A stretch of DNA of 64,000 bases, taken from contig CACNCK010000006.1 in assembly GCA_902618945.1 (NCBI GenBank), positions 1 to 64,000 of the forward strand. Reading direction: 5' to 3'. The notes beneath the pieces were generated by a model. The model had not been told where the DNA came from. It was given only the letters and a program-made list of their open reading frames with translations, and ran no database searches. Made by a program: the position numbers and the translations under genes. Positions within the stretch are counted from its first letter, which is position 1. The number at the start of each line of letters is the position of its first letter. This DNA is from an uncultured SAR86 cluster bacterium. GTDB lineage: Bacteria > Pseudomonadota > Gammaproteobacteria > Magnimaribacterales > Magnimaribacteraceae. Positions 35,469-43,321 of this stretch are shown here, in pieces.

Positions 35469-38400
35469 CTAATGTACAGCGTAATCTACCAAGTCCATAT
35501 AAAAATTTACCAAGGACATTTCTTTTGAAGAATTTGCTATTGGTTGATTGAGGTTTGGAGAAGCTACCAGAATAGCTAAAGTTTGAGCTCGTGAAAGAGC
35601 TACGTTGAGACGGTTTCTCTCTAAAAGAAAATCTGCACCTCTTGGAGCACTTTCTAAATCACTTGCAGCCATAGAGATAAGAACAATAGGTGCTTCCCTG
35701 CCTTGGAACTTATCAACTGTTCCAACTTCAAATGATGACCCCATAGCCTCTTGGAGTAATCTTATTTGATGATTGTATGGAGAGACTATTAAAATATCTT
35801 TTGGAGTTATGAACGACTCATTGCCCTCTTCATCTGTTTTTTTACCTTTTAGAAGATTAACAACTAATTTTTCTATAGCCTCAACTTCTTCAGCACTAGA
35901 TTGCTCATTACCTTCATGATGAACAGGTAAGTAACAGATACCTGACTCCTTTTCTAAATTCGCTTTACTTATTTGTATCTTTCTAGAGTTTGCTACGTCT
36001 ACAGACTGTAATCTTCCGTCGTACACCCTAGATGATATGAAATTACATATATTTGAATTAAGTCTATAGGTATCAGGTAAGAGTAAGCCTTTATCTGCTG
36101 GAACAGTAGAAAATTCTCCTAGCAAGTAATCAAGGCAAGAAACCCCGGAGTCCTCGGGATGGACTCCTTGAGTTGGTTGAGATAACTGCATTTGATCTCC
36201 CATAAGAATAATATTTTTACAGCATTTACTCATTCCTACCATGTTTGCCAAAGATACTTGTCCAGCCTCATCTATAAGAAGATAATCCAGTTCGTTCTCC
36301 ATTTTGTCATTTGCAAATGTCCAAGCCACCCCGGCAACTATCTTAATTTCATCTGATAATTCGGCTTGACCAACATTTTTAAAAAGTTGAATCCTAGAAT
36401 TATCATAAAGTTCATCCTGCCCACTATCTATTCTAGCTATATCACCCGAGATGCCGTCCTCATCCATAACATTTATTACTTTTTCAAGAATATTATTTAT
36501 AGCTTTGTGGCTATTAGAGGCAATCCCAATCTTATAACCTTGATTGACTAAGGAAGATATAACTCTTGAGCCAACATAGGTTTTTCCTGTACCTGGTGGA
36601 CCTTGCATACATAAATACCCTCCATCCAAGGAAGAAGAGATCTCGATAGCTGCTTCCAAAGTATTACTGCCCCATTTTGATAAATTAATATCTCCCTCCT
36701 TTTTTAAGTTAGGTCGATCTTTGGACAAAAAATTATCTAAGCATTTATTTAATTTACCAGTCTTTAAATAGTTTTCTGCTATTTCTTGAATGCTTGTATC
36801 AATAGGTCTTGCAGGAACAATGTTGAGAGGAATCAAACTTAAATGATTGGGTAGCTCCTTAGTTGATTTAAGTTTTATATTGCCGTCATTAGAATTCATC
36901 TCATGCACGGTAACGTTTATGTTTGTGTCTTGCTTTACACGCACTGAATCACCTCGTTTGATCTTTGTTTCTTGGTTTGGATCAAATGAAAATGTATACG
37001 CTGAAGACTTGGTAGTGATTTCTTCAATTTCTCCAGTTGCGACTAGATCTCCCAGGCAATCTAGATCTTCAACAAGCTCTTCATCGGTTGACTCTAGTCG
37101 ATCAAAAAGTCGCCAGTAGGCAGGCTTATTTTCTCTTTTATGGTAAAGACATAGATTTGCCAAGATCCGAGCATGAGGCTTTTTATCTTTCTCTGATAAG
37201 CTGCTGACTAATTCATCTAAAAGATTTGATGCATCAATCCTCTCAACCTCTCGTTCTTTGCTTGCTCTAAATAAATAAGAAATACCTTCTTTTTCTTGAA
37301 TAACTCTCAACCAATCGGACAAAGAAATTAATGAAACACAATCATCTTTGTTGTAATTCCAAATCTCTTTCAAATATTCACTATCAGTATGATCTTTTGT
37401 ATCTCCCCTTTCTGCAGACCAGACTTCATAAACTACTGTTGAATCTTGACCACTACTTACTTCGTTATCCCTTTCCTCTCTAAACAAAGGCTCTATAGCT
37501 TTTAAACCATAGCCTTCCGCTCCTATGCACAAAGACTGTTTTACTACTCTATATAAATCCACGAACACTTCATTTCTCAAAAGATTGTCAACCTCTCTTT
37601 CGCGAGTCCCGAAATGACCCATGAGCTCCCTTATAGCTGTTATCTCAAATTGACCGTAATGATATACGTGCATTGCATTATCTTGTTCCCATCTTGCATA
37701 AGTCCAATCAATGAAGTCTTCAAAAGCAGTTTTCATTTCTTCTTCAGAATGAGCCCACCAACAGTCGAAACCTTCAGCGTTATCTTCATGTGCTGCACCC
37801 CATAAATAATGAAGAGGAATCTTAGTAAGCAAAGGATTACTTTCAATATCGAAATAAATATCTAATTCAGATTTAGGAGGCAGTGAGGATAAACCAAGCC
37901 CTATTTCTACATTTGAGAGTAAAGAATAAGGTATGCCTCCACTTTCTTTGGCTTGATTTTGCATAACTGCCTGCAACCTTAATCTGTCTAAAACTCTCTT
38001 ATCTAAATTGTGAACTTTGATATCGCTGGTAGCTAATTCTTTTAAAGTATTAATACCCGCTTCATTTAATTTAATAATTTGAGAATGTTTGATATTGGCT
38101 ACTTGAAATAAATGATCTCTTTCTTCAAGAGTTTTTTTCGCATGTTCACTAAAACGTCCCCAATTTCTATAAATATCAGGATCAGGAAGCTCACTAGTCA
38201 TGTTGGTGTTTTGGAAGACTAAGAACTGTTTTCTGATTTCTTTATAAAAAACAAAATAATCTTTTACTTGAAAACGTTCCTTTTCTTTATTGCCATATAT
38301 AAGAACACAAGTGTCTGTCAAAGTGCCCTGGAGCTCCGATAACATCTCTGAATAGCAACACAATTGAATTAAAAATTTCGGTCTGGATTTATTAGCTAGT

Positions 38401-38795
38401 TTTGCATCCCAAATCTCATAAGCGTAATCACCAAAATCTGATTTGCCTTCAATTTTATGAAGGAAGTCTGCTCTTCCAAAAAAATTTTTATCTCCCAAAG
38501 CTGCTTGATAAATAAGTTCAACACCTTCTTTCATAGCTTCTTTGGTGGCATCAATCATATCCTGTTGATCGCCATCTAGAATGATTCGTGAAGACATTTC
38601 GGAGGAAAGATCATGAAATAAATCCATTTCATGCTGATCGCCTTTCTTGGAAGCAACTTGCATAAAAGGATCTTCTTGGTCTTCCTTTACAGCGTCTTTA
38701 TCAACCTCTCTTAGATACTTATAAATAAGTGATTCAAAAGGTGATTCAAAGAATCTCATTAGACTGGATGGTGAATGTCTCCTGATATCGCTCAT
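35469..38795 (-). CDS. TM0106-type RecB-like nuclease / RNase H-like exonuclease / superfamily 1 helicase
   Basis: 1108 aa in one chain. N-terminal RecB/Cas4-like nuclease with GRADFL (107-112), EIWDAKL (127-133) and QLCCYSEML; a helix-hairpin-helix-like region (IIKLNEAGINTLKELATSD, 240-258); a ribonuclease H-like exonuclease with FDIESN (315-320) and YNKDDC (481-486); and a Dna2/Upf1-like helicase with Walker A GPPGTGKT (732-739), LLIDEAGQ, GDQMQLSQP, GTVDKFQGREA and NVALSRAQ. Predicted DNA unwinding and degradation. Its ATG overlaps the stop of the WYL gene, so they form one operon. Confidence 0.88.
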   Translation of the reverse strand: MSDIRRHSPSSLMRFFESPFESLIYKYLREVDKDAVKEDQEDPFMQVASKKGDQHEMDLFHDLSSEMSSRIILDGDQQDMIDATKEAMKEGVELIYQAALGDKNFFGRADFLHKIEGKSDFGDYAYEIWDAKLANKSRPKFLIQLCCYSEMLSELQGTLTDTCVLIYGNKEKERFQVKDYFVFYKEIRKQFLVFQNTNMTSELPDPDIYRNWGRFSEHAKKTLEERDHLFQVANIKHSQIIKLNEAGINTLKELATSDIKVHNLDKRVLDRLRLQAVMQNQAKESGGIPYSLLSNVEIGLGLSSLPPKSELDIYFDIESNPLLTKIPLHYLWGAAHEDNAEGFDCWWAHSEEEMKTAFEDFIDWTYARWEQDNAMHVYHYGQFEITAIRELMGHFGTREREVDNLLRNEVFVDLYRVVKQSLCIGAEGYGLKAIEPLFREERDNEVSSGQDSTVVYEVWSAERGDTKDHTDSEYLKEIWNYNKDDCVSLISLSDWLRVIQEKEGISYLFRASKEREVERIDASNLLDELVSSLSEKDKKPHARILANLCLYHKRENKPAYWRLFDRLESTDEELVEDLDCLGDLVATGEIEEITTKSSAYTFSFDPNQETKIKRGDSVRVKQDTNINVTVHEMNSNDGNIKLKSTKELPNHLSLIPLNIVPARPIDTSIQEIAENYLKTGKLNKCLDNFLSKDRPNLKKEGDINLSKWGSNTLEAAIEISSSLDGGYLCMQGPPGTGKTYVGSRVISSLVNQGYKIGIASNSHKAINNILEKVINVMDEDGISGDIARIDSGQDELYDNSRIQLFKNVGQAELSDEIKIVAGVAWTFANDKMENELDYLLIDEAGQVSLANMVGMSKCCKNIILMGDQMQLSQPTQGVHPEDSGVSCLDYLLGEFSTVPADKGLLLPDTYRLNSNICNFISSRVYDGRLQSVDVANSRKIQISKANLEKESGICYLPVHHEGNEQSSAEEVEAIEKLVVNLLKGKKTDEEGNESFITPKDILIVSPYNHQIRLLQEAMGSSFEVGTVDKFQGREAPIVLISMAASDLESAPRGADFLLERNRLNVALSRAQTLAILVASPNLNQPIANSSKEMSLVNFYMDLVDYAVH

Positions 38796-39787
38796 TTATA
38801 TTTCTTATTCATAGATTTGATATTTTGAATCATTTCCTCTCTTAAAAAGTTCGGTCTTATGACTTCAACTTGACCTGCAAAACCAAGTAGCCACCATCTT
38901 AATTGAGCTGTATCACTTACTTTAGCTTTTACAAGCAATCTACCATCATCAAGAGGTGTAATTTCTTGATCTTTAGATAAAGAGCTTTCTGTTAAATGAA
39001 AGCCAGCAGATCTATCAAATTTAGCCTCAAGGTTTATAGATTGGTTGGAATAGAGGTATCCCAAATTATTATCTTTTATATATTTATCTACAGAGAATCC
39101 TTTAGGTTCATAGGAGGTATTGCCATTCCATTCGGCTTTGGTAAATCTGTGCAAAGGTAAAAATCTTGGATTATCCTTATCCTCATCCATAGAACAGATT
39201 AAATAATGAATCTGTCCCCTTAAAACTAAACCTAACGGATTAATAATTCTCTCTTTAGCCCTTTTCTCTGCTCTATTCGTATAAAGCACTGAAAGCTGTC
39301 TGTCCTTAAGAAGAGCATCGTAAATCTCAGCTTCAACTTGATCATTAATCTTAGGAGCTTCTAATCTTTGCCATTGATGCTCTACCCTAACACGCTCTCT
39401 CCAACGACTGATTTCATTTCTCTTTATTTTTTTCAAAATAGAATTAGCACGATCAAAGAAAACTTTAATTCTTTTAAAGCTCTTGCTGGGCATCAAAGGT
39501 TCTAAGTACTGTTCTGCCAAACTAAAAGTCAGCGCTTCAATCGGGTCCATAGAAGGTTGTAAACCAAAAGCGCTTTGATGCCAAGACCATCCAAAGGGTC
39601 TTTCTCTATCATCGCATACGATTGGCATAACAGACTCAAGAGACTCTAAGTCTCTTTGTATCATTCGAAGCGACACCGAGTATCCCAAGTCATTTAATTG
39701 AGCTTGGATTTCCAATGTACTGATCTTGCTAGGATGTCTTGGCAATATCTGAAGAAGTTGGAGCTGTCTAAGACTACTTTCAGGCAT
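38792..39787 (-). CDS. WYL-domain transcriptional regulator
   Basis: 331 aa. N-terminal winged helix-turn-helix (SSLRQLQLLQILPRHPSKISTLEIQAQLNDLGYSVSLRMIQRDLESL), a central WYL domain (about 150-230, with LVLRGQIHYLICS in place of the canonical WYL triad) and a C-terminal WCX-like domain (LRWWLLGFAGQVEVIRPNFLREEM). Relatives such as BrxR and CapW repress phage-defence operons and sense a nucleic-acid or nucleotide signal. Overlap of 4 nt with the nuclease/helicase gene and an operator-like palindrome 23 nt before its start suggest autoregulation. Confidence 0.88.
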   Translation of the reverse strand: MPESSLRQLQLLQILPRHPSKISTLEIQAQLNDLGYSVSLRMIQRDLESLESVMPIVCDDRERPFGWSWHQSAFGLQPSMDPIEALTFSLAEQYLEPLMPSKSFKRIKVFFDRANSILKKIKRNEISRWRERVRVEHQWQRLEAPKINDQVEAEIYDALLKDRQLSVLYTNRAEKRAKERIINPLGLVLRGQIHYLICSMDEDKDNPRFLPLHRFTKAEWNGNTSYEPKGFSVDKYIKDNNLGYLYSNQSINLEAKFDRSAGFHLTESSLSKDQEITPLDDGRLLVKAKVSDTAQLRWWLLGFAGQVEVIRPNFLREEMIQNIKSMNKKYK

Positions 39788-39806
39788 GAATGTATTTAAT
39801 TAATTG

Positions 39807-39827
39807 TGACGTCATTATAGGACGCTT
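39807..39827 (-). promoter_or_regulatory. Candidate WYL operator overlapping a -10 box, copy 2
   Basis: Plus strand TGACGTCAT-N5-GACGC. On the minus strand the motif contains TATAAT, a perfect -10 sequence for the WYL gene, so binding here would block transcription. Inverted repeat CGTCAT-TAT-AGGACG (one mismatch) starts 23 nt upstream of the WYL start codon. Confidence 0.6.
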
Positions 39828-39850
39828 TATAAAAATATACTTATAAAAGG

Positions 39851-39879
39851 TTGACAATGCTCAAAAAATAGTATAAAAT
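39851..39879 (+). promoter_or_regulatory. Strong sigma70-like promoter
   Basis: TTGACA (39851-39856), 17-nt spacer, TAAAAT (39874-39879). Best match to consensus I found in the window. Reads rightward into the 62-aa ORF at 39917 and the structured stretch beyond, divergent from the WYL gene. Confidence 0.65.
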
Positions 39880-39916
39880 TTTTTCTTGTATTTAAACAAA
39901 TTTTATTGATCAACCT

Positions 39917-40105
39917 ATGCGAAATTACTTCTCCCAACCAAGACCTTACGTTAAGTTCCAAAATAGCCAATTAATCGAAGAAACCTTCTCTGCTCATTTA
40001 GCTGGCGATACATTAAAGCTTGAAGATATACGATATGAACTATCATTTAGAAATCGGAAAGTCGCACAAAGTCTCCTAAAAGGTATAGATCTACTTACAA
40101 GCTAG
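39917..40105 (+). CDS. Small protein of 62 aa, unknown
   Basis: Soluble, basic, with MRNYFSQPRPYVKFQNSQLIEETFSAHLAGDTLKLEDIRYELSFRNRKVAQSLLKGIDLLTS composition (no signal peptide or membrane helix). Lies 38 nt after a near-consensus promoter. A good ribosome site is absent. Function unknown; location between the regulator and the structured RNA region of the island makes it a candidate accessory factor. Confidence 0.5.
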   Translation: MRNYFSQPRPYVKFQNSQLIEETFSAHLAGDTLKLEDIRYELSFRNRKVAQSLLKGIDLLTS

Positions 40106-40111
40106 TTTTAA

Positions 40112-40262
40112 AAATTACTCCTCCGACAAGAGGTAGTGCCAGCAGACGGTGCACTACATAGAAAAACATCTGCAATGTGAGCTTTCCTCCTTGAAGTGAT
40201 CGCATTGACAGCCTGGAAAGACGGGCATTCTTATGAGTCACCTCATGACGCCTTACAGGTTA
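40112..40262. ncRNA. Strongly structured intergenic element, candidate RNA or 5' leader
   Basis: GC-richer than its surroundings. Stems: GTAGTGC/GCACTAC (40133-40139 with 40151-40157); CAATGTGA/TCGCATTG (40173-40180 with 40200-40207, one G-U); and a nested stem AGCCTG/CAGGTT, GGC/GCC, TTATGAG/CTCATGA with loop TCAC (40210-40261). Strand is unclear: plus-strand it would be a leader for the ORF at 40273; minus-strand it ends in a hairpin followed by AATTTTT, like a terminator. No known RNA family recognised. Confidence 0.45.
40235..40252 (-). promoter_or_regulatory. Degenerate operator-like motif, copy 3
   Basis: Minus-strand GCGTCATGAGGTGACTCA resembles copy 1 (GCGTCATGATATGACGTCA) with one gap and two substitutions, in the same orientation. 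It overlaps the third stem of the structured element, so the similarity could also reflect RNA folding. Confidence 0.35.
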
Positions 40263-40272
40263 AAGTAAATCG

Positions 40273-40614
40273 ATGAACCAACTTACAAAAATTGAACAAA
40301 GGAGAAGTAAACTTAAAAATCTGCTTTACCATGTACTAGATTTTATTTTCTCTTTTGCTATTGGAGTAACAGGTCTAGTTGTCTTAGTAGCATATGTTTT
40401 AACTGGAATGCATGTTTACTTAAAGATTGCCTCCCTACTCTCATTGCTTGTAATTTTGATTTTTTTAACTACTACAATTATTTCTTTATTTAAGTTTGGC
40501 TTTGATACCCTGATTGTAGAAATGGAAGTAAAATTTTTAGATGTATCTCTTTATTCAACTTTTATTTTTATAACTTTTCTATTTCAATTCTTAGAACTAT
40601 TTTATTCTGTTTAA
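40273..40614 (+). CDS. Three-helix membrane protein, unknown
   Basis: 113 aa: basic N-terminus (KIEQRRSKLKN) then three or more hydrophobic helices (about 22-44, 52-75, 90-110). Unrecognised family. Begins 11 nt after the structured element and overlaps the convergent restriction enzyme gene by 4 nt. Membrane proteins of this size occur next to defence genes, but nothing here shows a function. Confidence 0.55.
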   Translation: MNQLTKIEQRRSKLKNLLYHVLDFIFSFAIGVTGLVVLVAYVLTGMHVYLKIASLLSLLVILIFLTTTIISLFKFGFDTLIVEMEVKFLDVSLYSTFIFITFLFQFLELFYSV

Positions 40615-41690
40615 TTCATTCTTATGTTGAGACTTAAATAAAGGATTACTTGCGTATCTTTCTCACCTTTATCATTTATTATTTCTTTCTCTACTACATG
40701 ATCTATTATTGTTGAAGTTTTTGATGACGGCGTATCAAAGGCTGTAACTTCAAATAAATAGTCTTCATAAGCAGAGCTAATTTCAGATGATCTATATAAA
40801 GCAATTTTATCGTCTCTAAAATCTAGAATACATTTACAAGGTAAAGTTCCATCCCATTCTATGCTAGGTGTAACGCCTGAATGATAAATCATTAAGAAAT
40901 CTTTAAACATCTCTTTTTCATCATCTATAAAACCGTTATTTGCAAATAAAAAGCTACTTTTTCTGCTGTTGCTTAAATAAGAATAATAAGTAAGTTGTCC
41001 AATTAGATTTGGTAAATCTTTGTTTATTTTCGTAAGAGTTTTTTTAAAGTTCTCTCCTTCTATACAACATTCCCAGGAAGTAGAGTTTTCTTCGACGTAT
41101 CTAACCGATCCCTCAACATCAGAACTTTCTTTTAATCCGCTTTGAGTTCTTCTTAATTTTTTGGGATTAGCCTTTAGGATATTGAAATCTCTAGTTGTAG
41201 TAATCTTGTAAGAAATAAGGGTTTGAGCAGAAGCGTTGACTAGAGTAGGCTTTCCACCTACTGAACTCTTTAAACTAACTCCTTCAAATAAATCTTCGTC
41301 TTTAAACTTAAATAATAGGTCTGCTTTCACACCTGCTGGAGCTTTTGAAGGTAAATCAATGGAATCACAAAATTCTATAATTTTGTCATCCTCAATTAAG
41401 AAAGCACTACTTCCATCCCTTACTAAGGAATAAAAGTCATGAAAAACCTCTTCTGCATCTTTTTTATTAAACCTTTTATCATTAACATAGAATGCTTCAT
41501 CATCTATATTTCTATATATTGTTTTATCTTTTTCTGAAGCTTTAATTTCGACTACCTCAGCATATTCTTCGGTGATCTTTCCCTCTTTATTCCCCAGGTT
41601 TATATGCCAATTTGATGAATATAGTAATTTTAAAAGGGCTAAAGATTCAGACCATTCTCCTTTGTTCTTTTTTGCTTTCCAGTCAATCAC
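40611..41690 (-). CDS. Type II restriction endonuclease, HpaII-like
   Basis: 359 aa, matching the ~358 aa of HpaII. N-terminal KKNKGEWSESLALLKLLY and the central GVKADLLFKFKDEDLFEGVSLKSSVGGKPTLVNAS fit the HpaII-family pattern, with a D...(S)xK nuclease core. Would cleave double-stranded DNA, probably at CCGG, judged partly from the partner methylase. It is the last gene of the R-M operon, 13 nt after the methylase. Specificity is inferred. Confidence 0.75.
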   Translation of the reverse strand: MIDWKAKKNKGEWSESLALLKLLYSSNWHINLGNKEGKITEEYAEVVEIKASEKDKTIYRNIDDEAFYVNDKRFNKKDAEEVFHDFYSLVRDGSSAFLIEDDKIIEFCDSIDLPSKAPAGVKADLLFKFKDEDLFEGVSLKSSVGGKPTLVNASAQTLISYKITTTRDFNILKANPKKLRRTQSGLKESSDVEGSVRYVEENSTSWECCIEGENFKKTLTKINKDLPNLIGQLTYYSYLSNSRKSSFLFANNGFIDDEKEMFKDFLMIYHSGVTPSIEWDGTLPCKCILDFRDDKIALYRSSEISSAYEDYLFEVTAFDTPSSKTSTIIDHVVEKEIINDKGEKDTQVILYLSLNIRMN

Positions 41691-41703
41691 AGAATATGGC
41701 TAA

Positions 41704-42657
41704 TCAAAAAAAATCGAGCTTTTTAGGATCGTAACTTTTTCCTTTGGGTTCTTCTCCGCTCTTCAAATAAAAAAGAATATTTTCTAAGGTTGCCTGAACA
41801 GCATTTACTGCCACGCTATTACCCAGTTGTTTCATAGCCGCTTGCTTGCCAACTGGAAATTTAAACGATTTTGGATAGCCCATCATTTCTCTTCCTTCTT
41901 CTACTGATAATACTCTGACCTCTCCATTCACTCTGTAAGAATCCCAATTCCTTCTATCGTCAATACCAGATCTTGCGCCACCTACTCTAAGTGTGAAACC
42001 TATCTCTCTATCACATTCTCCCTTTAGTATATCCGACATGGTTTTCTTGAGAGGTATGGGTTTTGGAAATAGAAATTTACTACTGCTTGTAGTTTCATCT
42101 CTAAACCCTACCATAAAAACTCTCGGTCTGTGCTGAGGAAGACCATAATCAGAAGCTTTAATTGTTTCGTACCTAAATGAATAACCTAATTGCTGCAAAG
42201 TTTGTCTGATTGTTAAAAAGGTTTTTTTATCGTCGTGATTTATGAGATGTCTTACATTCTCAAGAAAGAAGGCTTTAGGTCTCTTTGCCTGAATAATGCT
42301 AACAATCTCAAAAAACATATTTCCTCTATTTTCATGTGCTTCTTGAAATCCTTTTTTATATCCCGCTTGAGAAAAAGGTTGGCAAGGAAACCCAGCACAC
42401 AAAACATCATGGTCTGGTATAGAAGATATATCTTTATGAGTTATTTCTTGGATATCACCAACAAAATTATTTTTTTGTTTGAGCTTATTGAAGTTCGGAT
42501 CAATCTTAGAAAAATTGAAATCATAAGTTTTGCAAGCATCCTTATCTATCTCAGAAACAAATACGCATTCATTTGGATATTTCTTTCTTAGCTTGTGAAA
42601 AGCCATATGAAAACCTCCAATGCCTGCAAAAAGATCTATAAATTTAATTTTCTTCAC
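41704..42657 (-). CDS. DNA (cytosine-5-)-methyltransferase, CCGG-type
   Basis: 317 aa. Motif I FIDLFAGIGGFHMAF, motif IV with catalytic Cys in GFPCQPFSQAG, motif VI FLENVRHL, motif VIII QHRPRVFMVGF, and motifs IX-X with MKQLGNSVAVNAV. The recognition region before motif IX (IGFTLRVGGARSGIDDRRNW) resembles that of CCGG methylases. Protects host DNA from the adjacent endonuclease. Slightly shorter than M.HpaII. Confidence 0.9.
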   Translation of the reverse strand: MKKIKFIDLFAGIGGFHMAFHKLRKKYPNECVFVSEIDKDACKTYDFNFSKIDPNFNKLKQKNNFVGDIQEITHKDISSIPDHDVLCAGFPCQPFSQAGYKKGFQEAHENRGNMFFEIVSIIQAKRPKAFFLENVRHLINHDDKKTFLTIRQTLQQLGYSFRYETIKASDYGLPQHRPRVFMVGFRDETTSSSKFLFPKPIPLKKTMSDILKGECDREIGFTLRVGGARSGIDDRRNWDSYRVNGEVRVLSVEEGREMMGYPKSFKFPVGKQAAMKQLGNSVAVNAVQATLENILFYLKSGEEPKGKSYDPKKLDFF

Positions 42658-42684
42658 TAATTCAATTCCTAGAGTTTAGAGTAA

Positions 42685-43173
42685 CTACCTTTCAAAATTA
42701 TTCTCTAACCATTCAATATCCTCACTCCATTCCTTCAAAGCTTCATGATGTGTTTCATGAATTTTTGCAGAACTAAATGCCATCAAACAATTAAAAGTCT
42801 TTTTTATCCTTTTACTTGAACCATCCTCGCCCCACTCTTCCATATAGGAAGGATTATTTACCAAAGGAATAGGACCAGATATGACATCGGTTAGAATTTT
42901 TTGTCTGGTCAAAGGTTTTAAGCCATCCATGCCAACTTTGTATCCCATTGCTGATAGTAAACCGTCAGACTGAGAGAGATATTCTCGATTTTCTGATGAT
43001 TTCCTACTCACCCACTCTTCTTTAATAAGGTTAATTCTCTCTTCAAGTATATGAGAAGAAGATAGGTTATCTGCATCAATTAATTTTTTTCTAAGCGAGA
43101 TATAGGATTTACTCAACCTCTCATATTCCCAGGTCTTAATCTTCTCTTTTAATTCTCTAGAATCCACAGCCAT
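42685..43173 (-). CDS. Unknown 162-aa protein leading the R-M operon
   Basis: Soluble, mixed charge. N-terminal coiled-coil-like helix (LKEKIKTWEYERLSKSYISLRKKL), then a block GLLSAMGYKVGMDGLKPLTRQKILTDVISGPIPL, then YMEEWGEDGSSKRIKKTFNCLMAF. I have a vague impression of similar small proteins near DNA-defence genes but cannot name a family. It precedes the methylase by 27 nt on the same strand, so it is either a controller or an accessory. It has no obvious helix-turn-helix. Confidence 0.65.
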   Translation of the reverse strand: MAVDSRELKEKIKTWEYERLSKSYISLRKKLIDADNLSSSHILEERINLIKEEWVSRKSSENREYLSQSDGLLSAMGYKVGMDGLKPLTRQKILTDVISGPIPLVNNPSYMEEWGEDGSSKRIKKTFNCLMAFSSAKIHETHHEALKEWSEDIEWLENNFER

Positions 43174-43237
43174 AACTATATCAAAGTACCACTCAAACTG
43201 ATTAAGGTATATTTCTTAGAATTCCTACTATTCTAGT

Positions 43238-43264
43238 GTGCCACTTACTGTGCCACTTTTGTGC
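43238..43264 (+). repeat. Tandem 12-bp repeats, arm-site-like
   Basis: TGTGCCACTT occurs at 43238 and 43250, followed by a partial TGTGC. Short tandem repeats of this kind beside a tRNA resemble arm-type binding sites of tyrosine integrases (general knowledge of P4-type integrases). Non-coding position, between the R-M operon and tRNA-Val. Confidence 0.45.
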
Positions 43265-43321
43265 ATCATAAAACGACCTTAATCTGTTTAAACCTTCTTA
43301 ATCGGTAAAACGGGATTTGGC

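Noticed and set aside
40235-40262. Integron attC-like site
   Set aside because: The stretch folds well but lacks the GTTRRRY/RYYYAAC core pair and there is no integron integrase.
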